From contig JAEVYS010000040.1 of the NCBI GenBank assembly GCA_023392635.1, positions 1 through 64,000 of the forward strand: a stretch of DNA of 64,000 bases, read 5' to 3'. A model generated the notes under the pieces. It made no database searches and was not told the origin of the DNA. It saw only the letters and a program-made list of their open reading frames with translations. This stretch comes from Actinomycetes bacterium. GTDB taxonomy: Bacteria > Actinomycetota > Actinomycetes > Propionibacteriales > Propionibacteriaceae. How positions within the stretch are numbered: the first letter of the stretch is position 1; the number at the start of each line of letters is the position of its first letter. The position numbers and the translations under genes were made by a program. This document shows positions 43,622 through 51,376 of the stretch, one piece after another.

Positions 43622-43693
43622 CGCACCGGGGACGGTTCCTCCTGCGTCACCATCCCGAGGACTGACGCACCGGGGACGGTTCCTCCTGCGTCA
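43619..43693. repeat. REP pair in direct orientation
   Basis: Two identical 31-base type A units, 43619-43649 and 43663-43693, both with GGGGACGGTTCC on the plus strand, between thrC and the RAYT gene. The first supplies the thrC stop. The following 43694-43814 has a perfect TTATCCACA DnaA box (43702-43710). Confidence 0.93.
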
Positions 43694-43814
43694 GCAGGGC
43701 GTTATCCACAGCTGGAGTCGCGGCAGAGCGGCGTCCACAGCTCAGCGACCAGCCTGCGCGTGGACACCGCGCGCTTCCTATCTTGTCCTTCGACCGGGTG
43801 GACGGAGGGACCAC

Positions 43815-44624
43815 ATGCCTCGTCGATCACGCCTGCTGGCCGAGTCGGGGATCTACCACGTCATGCTTCGTGGCGTGAACCGTGGCGCGATCTTCGTCGA
43901 CGAGCCTGACTTCGAGAAGTTCCTCGGGGTGCTGGCCGTGGTGAAGTACTTGTCGGGCTGCGAGGTGTTCGCGTACTGCCTGATGACCAACCACGTCCAC
44001 CTGGTGCTGCGCACCGCGGGAGAGCCGGTCGGCGCGGTCATCAAGCGGCTCGGGGTCCGGTACGCGGGGTGGTTCAATCGCAAGTACGACCGGGTCGGCC
44101 ACCTCTTTCAGGACAGGTTCAAGAGCCTTCCGGTGGAAGACGACGCCTATCTGTGGACGCTCCTGCGTTACGTCTGGGGCAATCCTGTCGAGGCGGGCCT
44201 GGTGGCGCGTCCCGAGGAGTACATGTGGAGCAGCCGACCGCTCCTCGGCTCCGGGGGGACGCTCGTCGACGAGGTCGAGCTGCGGCGACTGGTGCCCGAA
44301 GACGTCCTGACCCAGCTCGCGGACGATCCGGGAGACGCCGCTCGAACGGATCCGGTGCTGATCACGCCGCTGGAGAAGGCGAGCGACGCCGAGGCGGCCC
44401 GATTGCTCGAGCGCGCGAGCGGAGCTCGTCCCGAGCAATTCGCGACACTCGACCGAGCTGCCAGGCGCCGCGCGGTGAGGCTGCTTCGAGCGTGCGCCAT
44501 CCCGAACCGGCAGATCGCCCGGGTCACCGGCGTCAGTGAGGCGACCATCCGACGTCTGCAACAGACGCCCGGGACCGGTGACGCAGAAGGAACCGTCCCC
44601 GCTGCGTCAGTCCGAGGCCGGTGA
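43815..44624 (+). CDS. REP-associated tyrosine transposase (RAYT, Y1 HUH family)
   Basis: 269 residues. SGIYHVMLRGVNRGAIF and the HUH motif TNHVHLVL (His60, His62) identify a Y1_Tnp RAYT; YLWTLLRYVWGNPVEAGLV holds the candidate catalytic Tyr (112 or 119). The C-terminal 120 residues include RRAVRLLRACAIPNRQIARV and GVSEATIRRLQQ, an HTH found in some RAYT groups. GGAGG lies six bases before ATG 43815. Flanked by REP units on both sides, and its last 16 codons run through a unit (44579-44609), with the stop at another. RAYTs cut and join REP hairpins. Confidence 0.92.
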   Translation: MPRRSRLLAESGIYHVMLRGVNRGAIFVDEPDFEKFLGVLAVVKYLSGCEVFAYCLMTNHVHLVLRTAGEPVGAVIKRLGVRYAGWFNRKYDRVGHLFQDRFKSLPVEDDAYLWTLLRYVWGNPVEAGLVARPEEYMWSSRPLLGSGGTLVDEVELRRLVPEDVLTQLADDPGDAARTDPVLITPLEKASDAEAARLLERASGARPEQFATLDRAARRRAVRLLRACAIPNRQIARVTGVSEATIRRLQQTPGTGDAEGTVPAASVRGR

Positions 44625-44652
44625 CGCACGAGGAACCGTCGCCGTCGCGCCG
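44579..44652. repeat. REP units overlapping the RAYT 3' end
   Basis: 44579-44609 is a type A unit with the core on the minus strand, and it is translated as part of the RAYT. 44622-44652 begins TGACGCACGAGGAACCGTC but has lost its right terminus; its TGA is the RAYT stop. Confidence 0.88.
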
Positions 44653-44656
44653 AACC

Positions 44657-46720
44657 TCAGACGTTCAGGCCGCGGCGCTCCAACAGGTGGCGCAGGTCGG
44701 GATCCTGGCCGCGGTAGTCGCGGAAGGAGTCCATCGGGTCGACCGAGCCCCCCCGGGCGAGCAGGTGGCGCCGGAAGCGCTCGCCGTTCTCCCTGGTCAG
44801 GCCGCCGTTCGCGGTGATGAACGCTGCGGTGTCCGCGTCCAGCACCTCCGACCAGATGTAGGAGTAGTAGCCCGCGTCATAGCCGCCCTCGAAGGTGTGC
44901 CGGAAGTACGTCGAGCGGTACCGCGGGGGCACCAGGGCGAAGTCGACGCCCACCCGGGCCAGGCCGGTGCGCTCGAAGTCCTCCACCTGCTCCGGCTCGG
45001 TCGGCAGCTCCTCGAGCGGCGTCGTGTGCCACAGCTGGTCGAGCAGGGCCGCGCCGAGGTACTCGGTGGTCTTGAAGCCCTGCTGGAAGAGCGTCGAACC
45101 GCGCAGCGTCTCGATCCACTCCGGCGGCATCGGCTCACCCGTCTCGTGGTGGACGGCGTACCGCGGCAGCAGCTCCGGGTCGAGCGCCCACATCTCGTTC
45201 ACCTGCGAGGGGTACTCGACGAAGTCGCGCGGGGTCTGGGCGCCCGACTGCGACACGTAGCGGGTGTCGGAGAGCAGCCCGTGGAGTGCGTGCCCGAACT
45301 CGTGGAAGAGGGTGATCACGTCGTCCCAGGTCATCAGCGTGGGCTGCCCGGCCGGCGGCTTGATGAGGTTGGAGTTGTTGATCACCACCGGACGCTGGTC
45401 GAGCAGGTGGTTCTGGTCGACCAGGTTGTTCATCCAGGCCCCGCCCTGCTTGCCCGGGCGGGTGTAGAAGTCGGCCACGAACAGCCCGATCGGCGTGCCG
45501 TCCGCCTCCTGCACGTCGAAGACCCGCACCTCGTCGTTGTAGCCCACCAGGTCGTGCCGCTCGGCGAAGGTGATGCCGTACAGCCCGTTCGCTGCGGCGA
45601 ACACCCCGTCCTTCAGCACCCGCTCGAGTTCGAGGTAGGGGCGCAGCAGGCCGGCGTCCAGGCTGTAGCGCTCGGTGCGCAACAGCTCGGAGACGTACTG
45701 CCAGTCCCACGCCTCGAACGGCGCGGTGGGCTCGAGGGTGCGCCACACCGGTTCCATCTCGGCCGCCTCGGCCCGGGCGTTCGCCACTGCTGCCGGCGCC
45801 AGCCTGGTGAGCAGGTCCCACACCGCCTGGCCGGTGCGGGCGCAGGCGTCGGCCGCCACGTACGCGGCATGGTTGGGGAACCCCAGCAGCGCGGCCCGCT
45901 CCGCCCGGAGGCGTGCGAGCTCAAGGACGAGCGGACGGGTGTCGTGCTCGCCGCCGAAGCCACGCGTGACTGCGGCGCGGTGGATGCGTTCGCGGAGTCC
46001 GCGGTTGCGCAGCACGTCCAGCGGCCGCTGACCGGAGGTGTGGTCCAGCTCGATCAGCCAGCCGTCCTCGTGGCCCTGTTCGGACGCGCGTTCGCGTGCC
46101 CCGGCGATCTCGGCCTCACTGAGCCCGTCCAGCTCCGCCTCATCGGTGACGAGGACGGCGGCGGCGTTCAGCCCGGCGAGTGCCTCCCGGCCGAACGTCG
46201 ACTGGAGTTCGGCGATGCGATGGTTCAGGGCGCGCAGGCGCTCCTGGTCGGCCTCGGGCAGGTTGACGCCGGCGCGCTCGAAGGCGAGCAGCCTGCGCTC
46301 GAGCCAGTACGCCGACTGCGGGTCGAGTTCCAGCTCGCCGGCCTCCACCCTGCGTGCCAGCGCTGCGACCCGGTCGTACAGGGCACGGTCGAGGTAGATC
46401 GCGTCGGAATGGGCGGCGAGCTGAGGAGCGATCGCCGCCTCGACGGCGTCCAGCTGGTCGTTCGTGTCGGCCGGCTGCTTGCTGTAGAACGCGTTCAGCG
46501 CGCGGCCCAGCAGGCGTCCCGACGACTCCCAGGCCTCGACCACGTTCGCCACCGAGGCGGGTTCCGGGTCGGTGGCGATCGCGGCCAGCTCGGTGAGCTG
46601 GTCGGCCATGCCGGCCTCGATGGCCGGTTGGTAGTGCTCGTCGCGGATCGCGGCGAAATCGGGCAGCTCGAAGGCCAGCGTGGACGGATGGAGGAACGGG
46701 TTGGAGGCATCCAGCGACAT
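44657..46720 (-). CDS. M3 family metallopeptidase (oligopeptidase A/Dcp type)
   Basis: 687 residues. ITLFHEFGHALHGLLSDTRY carries the HEFGH zinc motif, with the third ligand Glu in YPSQVNEMWAL. FVADFYTRPGKQGGAWMNNL and RHTFEGGYDAGYYSYIWSEVLD are conserved in M3 enzymes. Cytosolic; degrades short peptides. ATG 46720 is preceded by AAGGA at eight bases, so the upstream in-frame ATG 46729 is less likely. Its promoter side holds the 46777-46912 repeat array. Confidence 0.95.
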   Translation of the reverse strand: MSLDASNPFLHPSTLAFELPDFAAIRDEHYQPAIEAGMADQLTELAAIATDPEPASVANVVEAWESSGRLLGRALNAFYSKQPADTNDQLDAVEAAIAPQLAAHSDAIYLDRALYDRVAALARRVEAGELELDPQSAYWLERRLLAFERAGVNLPEADQERLRALNHRIAELQSTFGREALAGLNAAAVLVTDEAELDGLSEAEIAGARERASEQGHEDGWLIELDHTSGQRPLDVLRNRGLRERIHRAAVTRGFGGEHDTRPLVLELARLRAERAALLGFPNHAAYVAADACARTGQAVWDLLTRLAPAAVANARAEAAEMEPVWRTLEPTAPFEAWDWQYVSELLRTERYSLDAGLLRPYLELERVLKDGVFAAANGLYGITFAERHDLVGYNDEVRVFDVQEADGTPIGLFVADFYTRPGKQGGAWMNNLVDQNHLLDQRPVVINNSNLIKPPAGQPTLMTWDDVITLFHEFGHALHGLLSDTRYVSQSGAQTPRDFVEYPSQVNEMWALDPELLPRYAVHHETGEPMPPEWIETLRGSTLFQQGFKTTEYLGAALLDQLWHTTPLEELPTEPEQVEDFERTGLARVGVDFALVPPRYRSTYFRHTFEGGYDAGYYSYIWSEVLDADTAAFITANGGLTRENGERFRRHLLARGGSVDPMDSFRDYRGQDPDLRHLLERRGLNV

Positions 46721-46776
46721 GGTCACCATCCTTACCCAGCCCGCCGCCGGATGCGACCTCGTGGACGCCGACCTCT

Positions 46777-46912
46777 GGACCGAGTCAGGAACCGTCCCCC
46801 ATGCGCCGGGTGGACCGAATCGGGAACCGTCCCCCATGCGCCGGTGGACCGAATCAGGAACCGTCCCCCATGCGCCGGTGGACCGGGTTGGGGACGGTTC
46901 CCAATTCGGTCC
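46777..46912. repeat. Tandem array of hybrid REP units plus a type B unit
   Basis: Three units (46777-46807, 46812-46842, 46846-46876; period 34-35) each begin GGACCGA, contain GGAACCGTCCCC and end ATGCGCC, so the left end is type B and the right end resembles type A. A complete 33-base type B unit (46880-46912) follows in the opposite orientation. No spacers of a CRISPR kind. Confidence 0.92.
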
Positions 46913-46920
46913 GGGGCCGG

Positions 46921-47322
46921 TCAGGCGCTGGCGGCGCGCCGGGGCACACTGGCGAGCAGCATCGCCAGCGCGGCCAGGTTCACCGCGAACGTCGCCCAGT
47001 CGGTCCACGCCATCGCTGCCGAGAGCGAGAGGACGGCGCCGAGCGCGCACACCACGGTGGCGGCGATGTGGCCGGCCCGCGACTGCCTGACCACCGCCCA
47101 CGCCAGCGCGCCATAGGTGAGCGCCGCCGCAGTGAGCGCCACCCGGACCAGGCCGCCGGCCACCGCCGAGCCGCTGGGGGTGGTGAGGGACAGCAACGCA
47201 GCCAGCACGAGGTAGAGGGCTGCCAGGAGGCCGAGGAGGACGACGGCGCCGAGCCTGAGCCGGGCCCGGGCGGAGCCGGGCGCGGCGGACCGGGCGATGG
47301 GCGAGGCTGGCTGTGCAGGCAC
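46921..47322 (-). CDS. Small four-helix membrane protein
   Basis: 133 residues with four hydrophobic segments (about 25-45, 55-75, 85-105, 110-128) after an Ala/Pro/Ser-rich start. I recognise no family. The GTG 47322 follows TACGGT with six bases between (leaderless). Divergent from a membrane-GNAT gene 51 bases away. The stop is followed by the REP array. Confidence 0.7.
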   Translation of the reverse strand: MPAQPASPIARSAAPGSARARLRLGAVVLLGLLAALYLVLAALLSLTTPSGSAVAGGLVRVALTAAALTYGALAWAVVRQSRAGHIAATVVCALGAVLSLSAAMAWTDWATFAVNLAALAMLLASVPRRAASA

Positions 47323-47373
47323 GGCGTAACCGTAGCCCCCGCCTCGCCGGCTCCGGAGCCCTACGCTGGCCCG
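47323..47373. promoter_or_regulatory. Divergent leaderless promoters
   Basis: TACGGT (minus strand, plus 47329-47334) six bases before GTG 47322, and TACGCT (47362-47367) six bases before ATG 47374. In 51 bases both genes get a -10 with the same six-base gap. Confidence 0.55.
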
Positions 47374-47991
47374 ATGGGACTCTCCGCGGTCGAACTGGTC
47401 GGCTACCTCGCGTCCGCCCTCGTGGTGGCCTCGCTGGCGATGACGTCGGTGGTGCGCCTGCGCATCGTCTCGCTCATCGGCTCGCTGGTGTTCGTCGCCT
47501 ACGGCGCCCTGCTGCCGTCCATCCCGATCATCCTGACCAACGCTGCCGTGGCGGGACTCAACATCTGGTTCCTGCGCAAGGAGTTCGCGCCCAACCGTGA
47601 CCTCGGTGCGGTCCCCATCGAGCCGGACGCACCCTTCCTGCTCGACTTCCTGCGCTCGCACGCCGCCGACATCCACACGTTCCACCCCGGCTTCGACGCA
47701 CCCGCAGCGGGCGACTTCGCCCTCGTCCTGACCAGGGACGGCCTGCCGGCCGGGGCGCTCGTGGGAACTCCGGACGGAAACACGCTCCGCATCCGCCTCG
47801 ACTACGTGATGCACGCGTACCGGGACTCACGGATCGGCCGGTGGCTGTACGGCAAGGGCGCCCGCGTGTTCACCGACGCGGGCTTCACCCGGCTGGTGGC
47901 GGACGCGGGACGCCCGGCGCTGCACGGCTACCTGGTCAACATGGGCTTCACCGACACGCCGGACGGGCTGGTGCTGGAGTTACGCCCTTGA
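47374..47991 (+). CDS. Membrane protein with C-terminal acetyltransferase-like domain
   Basis: 205 residues. About three N-terminal hydrophobic segments (LVGYLASALVVASLAM, IVSLIGSLVFVAYGALL, IPIILTNAAVAGLNIWFL), then a soluble part (80-205) with LDYVMHAYRDSRIGRWLYGK and HGYLVNMGFTDTP, which looks like a GNAT fold lacking some of its usual strands. Similar YgjV-like proteins exist in other bacteria. Substrate unknown. Confidence 0.7.
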   Translation: MGLSAVELVGYLASALVVASLAMTSVVRLRIVSLIGSLVFVAYGALLPSIPIILTNAAVAGLNIWFLRKEFAPNRDLGAVPIEPDAPFLLDFLRSHAADIHTFHPGFDAPAAGDFALVLTRDGLPAGALVGTPDGNTLRIRLDYVMHAYRDSRIGRWLYGKGARVFTDAGFTRLVADAGRPALHGYLVNMGFTDTPDGLVLELRP

Positions 47992-48021
47992 GCCGAGGCC
48001 GGCAGGATTGAAGGATCGACC

Positions 48022-48459
48022 ATGACCTTCTTCGGCCTGCCCCTGCACCCGCTCGTCGTCCACGCCGCCGTCGTGCTGGTGCCCCTCGCTGCACTCGGCA
48101 CGATCCTGATCGCCGTTTCGGCACGTGCGCGAAAGCGTTACGGCGCGCTCGTGATCCTCGGCGGAGTGGTCGCGCTCGGTGCGGTGATCGGCGCCCGGGT
48201 GACGGGTGAAGCGCTCAACGGCGGCGCGCAGGCGGCGACGCCGATCATGGCGACCCACATCACCTGGGGCCTCCTCGCCCCCTGGCCGGCGGCCGCCCTG
48301 GTGGTGACCGGCGTGCTCCTCGTCCTCGCCGGACGCGGAAGGAGCCGGCCGCTCCTGGTCACCAGTTCCCTCCTGGCGATCGTGGCCGCAGCGGCGAGCC
48401 TGGCGATCATCGTCGTGGTCGGTCATGCCGGCAGCACCGCCGTCTGGGGTTCCGCCTAG
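48022..48459 (+). CDS. DUF2231 membrane protein
   Basis: 145 residues, four membrane segments. GLPLHPLVVHAAVVLVPLA has the HP and VH pair conserved in the DUF2231 family, whose His residues suggest metal or heme binding. THITWGLLAPW and VVGHAGSTAVWG carry further conserved residues. GAAGGA precedes ATG 48022. Function not known. Confidence 0.85.
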   Translation: MTFFGLPLHPLVVHAAVVLVPLAALGTILIAVSARARKRYGALVILGGVVALGAVIGARVTGEALNGGAQAATPIMATHITWGLLAPWPAAALVVTGVLLVLAGRGRSRPLLVTSSLLAIVAAAASLAIIVVVGHAGSTAVWGSA

Positions 48460-48510
48460 CGAAGGGAGCTCCCCGCGGGCCGTCGGTGAACCCTGGCGGC
48501 GCCGGAGAGG

Positions 48511-49170
48511 CTACTCACACAGGCCGAAGACGCCGGCCTGCACGTGCAGTGGCTTGTTCCCGGCACCGACGAAGAAGATCTTGTTCGGCAGGATGAACCG
48601 CTTGCTGCCGTCACCCAGCCCGAAGTCCTCGGTCTTGCCCGTCGGGTACTTGGCCTTGAGCTGGGCGAACGTGAGGTTCAGCGGCACCCCGTCCTGCATC
48701 GACAGCGGGGACGGCAGCGTCTTGGTCACGTCGAACCCCCAGGCGGCGAGTGTCCGCGGCGACTTCTTCGACCGGTCCTTGGCGTCGTACTCCACCCAGA
48801 ACGAGCCCCAGCTCACGGTCTGCGTCCACGGGCTGGCGTCGTTGAGCTCACAGCCGATGCCCTGCGAACTCTCGTCCGGCTGGCCCAGCCGGGCCTCGAG
48901 GACGGTGGTCACGTCCGCCTGACTGGCACCGAACGCGTACACGCCGACGCCGTTGCCGCGGAGTTCGAGGACGTTCCCGCTGTCCCCGGTGGACGTCGGG
49001 GTCGGGCTCGGCGTCACCGTCGGGGTCGCGCTCGGGGTCGGCGTCGCGGAGGCCGTGCTCACGGTCGGAGTGGCACTCGCACTGGCCGTCGTCACGGGCG
49101 GGGTCGTCGCGCAGGCGGCCAGCGCCAGCAGTGGGGCCAGCAGCAGCGGCAGGGATCGACGGGTGGACAT
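48511..49170 (-). CDS. Secreted lipoprotein with Thr/Pro linker
   Basis: 219 residues. Lipobox LLALAAC after a short signal, then a Thr/Ala/Ser/Pro-rich linker (about 22-65) and a globular domain (70-219) with LRGNGVGVYAFGASQADV, WTQTVSWGSFWVEYD, AWGFDVTKT and a Cys pair (GCEL and GLCE) likely disulfide-linked. I do not recognise the fold. ATG 49170 has GGAGG five bases before. Divergent from the phosphofructokinase gene. Confidence 0.75.
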   Translation of the reverse strand: MSTRRSLPLLLAPLLALAACATTPPVTTASASATPTVSTASATPTPSATPTVTPSPTPTSTGDSGNVLELRGNGVGVYAFGASQADVTTVLEARLGQPDESSQGIGCELNDASPWTQTVSWGSFWVEYDAKDRSKKSPRTLAAWGFDVTKTLPSPLSMQDGVPLNLTFAQLKAKYPTGKTEDFGLGDGSKRFILPNKIFFVGAGNKPLHVQAGVFGLCE

Positions 49171-49299
49171 CGGTGCCTCCATCCAGGAGTCGGTGGTCGC
49201 GACTAGTCAAACACCCCGCGCCGCGCCCCGCCATCGCCGCCGCGCCCGCCACGCGCTCCTCGCCCGTTCGACCGCTCGCGCGGGTGAACAGCTCTTCGT

Positions 49300-49305
49300 T
49301 AGCCT
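49300..49305 (+). promoter_or_regulatory. -10 element of the phosphofructokinase gene
   Basis: TAGCCT; a start near 49312 leaves about 20 bases of leader with GAAGGGA before ATG 49334. Confidence 0.45.
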
Positions 49306-49333
49306 GAAACCCCACCCAGCGAAGGGACCGGAC

Positions 49334-50461
49334 ATGGCACAGGCGAAGAAGCGCATCGGCATCCTCACGGCCGGCGGCGACAGCCCCGGCCTCAACGCTG
49401 CGATCCGTGGCTTCGGCAAGGCCGCCCTCGGGAGCGGCTGGGAGCTGCTCGGCTATCGCGACGGCATCCGCGGTCTGGTCGAGAACCGGTACATGCCTCT
49501 CGACCCGCACGCGCTGTCCGGCATCCTCACCGTCGGCGGAACGATCCTGGGCACCAGCCGCGACAAGGTGCACCGGATGAGCGTGGACGGCGAGGTACGC
49601 GACATGCGTCCGCAGGTGGTCGAGCACTACGAGCGCGAGGGCCTGTCCGCCCTGGTGCTCCTGGGGGGCGGAGGGACGGCGAAGAACGCCATGCGGCTGG
49701 CCGAGGCCGGGCTCAACGTGATCACCCTTCCGAAGACCATCGACAACGACATCGCCCGCACGGACACGACGTTCGGCTTCGCCACCGCGATGGAGATCGC
49801 CACCGAGGCGGTCGACCGGCTGCACAGCACCGCCCACAGCCACCACCGCATCATCCTCACCGAGATCATGGGCCACCGTGCCGGCTGGCTGACGCTGGGC
49901 GCGGGAATCGCCGGAGGCGCCGACATCATCCTGCTGCCCGAGATTCCCTACTCCGTAGACAGCGTCGCCCAGACCATCAAGGAGCGGCTCAACCGGGGCA
50001 GCACGTTCAGCGTGGTCGCGGTGGCCGAAGGTGCCAGGGACACACAGGACGCCGCCGATTACGAGGCCGCCCAGTTGCTGGTGCGCGCGGCCAAGACCCC
50101 CGAGGCGGTCCGGGCGGCCAGGGCCCACCTCGCCAACGTGGAGGACACCCAACGCGAGCACACGTTCAAGCTGGCCCGCGAGCTCGAGGCGGCCACCGGG
50201 CTGGAGTCCCGGGTGACGATCCTGGGCTACGTGCAGCGCGGAGGCATTCCCTGCGCCGCCGACCGGCTGCTGGCCTCCCGCCTCGGAACGGCCGCGGCGC
50301 ACGCGGTCGAGAAGGGCCAGTTCGGGGTGATGGTCGCCGCCAGGGGAGAGGACACCGAGCTCGTCCCGCTCGCCGAGGTGGCCGGCCAGCTCAAGCTCGT
50401 CCCCACCGACCACGAGTGGATCCTGACCGCGCGCAAGCTCGGCACGGGCCTGGGCGACTGA
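49334..50461 (+). CDS. pfkA: 6-phosphofructokinase
   Basis: 375 residues. Phosphorylates fructose 6-phosphate. GILTAGGDSPGLNAAI, ALVLLGGGGTAKNA, LPKTIDNDIARTDTTFGFATA (catalytic Asp in TIDND), EIMGHRAGWLTL and ILGYVQRGG. The nucleotide loop has Gly where pyrophosphate-type enzymes have Asp, but Lys (PKTIDND) where E. coli PfkA has Gly, the mixed pattern of long actinobacterial/group III enzymes. ATP is the likely donor, not certain. The next gene follows after 11 bases. Confidence 0.93.
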   Translation: MAQAKKRIGILTAGGDSPGLNAAIRGFGKAALGSGWELLGYRDGIRGLVENRYMPLDPHALSGILTVGGTILGTSRDKVHRMSVDGEVRDMRPQVVEHYEREGLSALVLLGGGGTAKNAMRLAEAGLNVITLPKTIDNDIARTDTTFGFATAMEIATEAVDRLHSTAHSHHRIILTEIMGHRAGWLTLGAGIAGGADIILLPEIPYSVDSVAQTIKERLNRGSTFSVVAVAEGARDTQDAADYEAAQLLVRAAKTPEAVRAARAHLANVEDTQREHTFKLARELEAATGLESRVTILGYVQRGGIPCAADRLLASRLGTAAAHAVEKGQFGVMVAARGEDTELVPLAEVAGQLKLVPTDHEWILTARKLGTGLGD

Positions 50462-50472
50462 ACCGTCCCGCG

Positions 50473-51339
50473 ATGTCCAGGCGCTTCACCCAGGTCGACG
50501 TCTTCGGCGCCGCATCCACCGACGGTCGACCCCGTGGCAACCCGCTGGCGGTGGTGCACGACGCGGCCGGGCTGGACACGGCCACCATGCAGGCCTTCGC
50601 CGAATGGACGAACCTCTCCGAGACGACCTTCCTGCTCCCACCCACCGACCCGAAGGCCGACTACCGGGTGCGGATCTTCACCGTCGCAGGGGAGCTGCCC
50701 TTCGCGGGGCACCCGACGCTGGGCAGCGCACACGCCTGGCTGAACGCCGGCGGACACCCGCGCACCGACGGTGAACTCGTGCAGGAGTGCGGCATCGGGC
50801 TGGTGCGCCTGCGTCGCACGCGGACGCCGAGCCAGCGTCCCGGCGTCGAGCGACTCGCCTTCGCCGCCCCGCCGCGGCGTCGGACGGGCCCGCTGGACGA
50901 GGCGCACCTGGCCATCGCCGAGGCTGCGCTCGGCACGCCCCGAACCGACTGGGTTGCCCACGAGTGGGGGGACAACGGCGTGCCCTGGATGATGGTCGAA
51001 CTGGCCGACGCGGACGCCGTGCGGCGGGCCTGGGTCGACCGGACCCAGCTCGGCCGCCATGACTCCCTGGGCCTGGTCGGACGCGAGTCGGGGCGCTACG
51101 CCTACGAGGTGCGCGGCCTCCTCGACGACACCGAGGACCCGGTCACCGGCAGCCTCAACGCCGCCGTCGCGCAGTGGCTGCGGGGTCGAGGAGTGGTGCC
51201 GGCGTCCTACGTCGCGACCCAGGGTTCACAGGTGGGACGCCACGGCGAGGTCTACGTCGACGACGACGGCGCGGACATCTGGATCGGGGGCCACACGGTG
51301 ACGGTGATCAGCGGCCAGGTGGACCTGCAGGACTCGTGA
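50473..51339 (+). CDS. PhzF family isomerase/epimerase-like protein
   Basis: 288 residues in two similar halves. VDVFGAASTDGRPRGNPLAVV, NLSETTFLLPP with the conserved catalytic Glu, and LPFAGHPTLGSAHAWLNAGG are family signatures; EDPVTGSLNAAVAQWL and TQGSQVGRHGEVYV mark the second half. PhzF isomerises a phenazine precursor, but most homologues act on unknown substrates. No phenazine genes are here. No own ribosome binding site: likely coupled to pfkA. Confidence 0.9.
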   Translation: MSRRFTQVDVFGAASTDGRPRGNPLAVVHDAAGLDTATMQAFAEWTNLSETTFLLPPTDPKADYRVRIFTVAGELPFAGHPTLGSAHAWLNAGGHPRTDGELVQECGIGLVRLRRTRTPSQRPGVERLAFAAPPRRRTGPLDEAHLAIAEAALGTPRTDWVAHEWGDNGVPWMMVELADADAVRRAWVDRTQLGRHDSLGLVGRESGRYAYEVRGLLDDTEDPVTGSLNAAVAQWLRGRGVVPASYVATQGSQVGRHGEVYVDDDGADIWIGGHTVTVISGQVDLQDS

Positions 51340-51376
51340 GCAGGTGCGGGCCGCCGCCCCCGAGGACGGCCCCGGC

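Noticed and set aside
43702..43710. Replication origin suggested by a DnaA box
   Set aside because: One box only, with no cluster, AT-rich unwinding region, dnaA or dnaN nearby.
46777..46912. Possible CRISPR array (34-35 base period)
   Set aside because: Units touch each other without unique spacers, are REP hybrids, and no cas genes are present.
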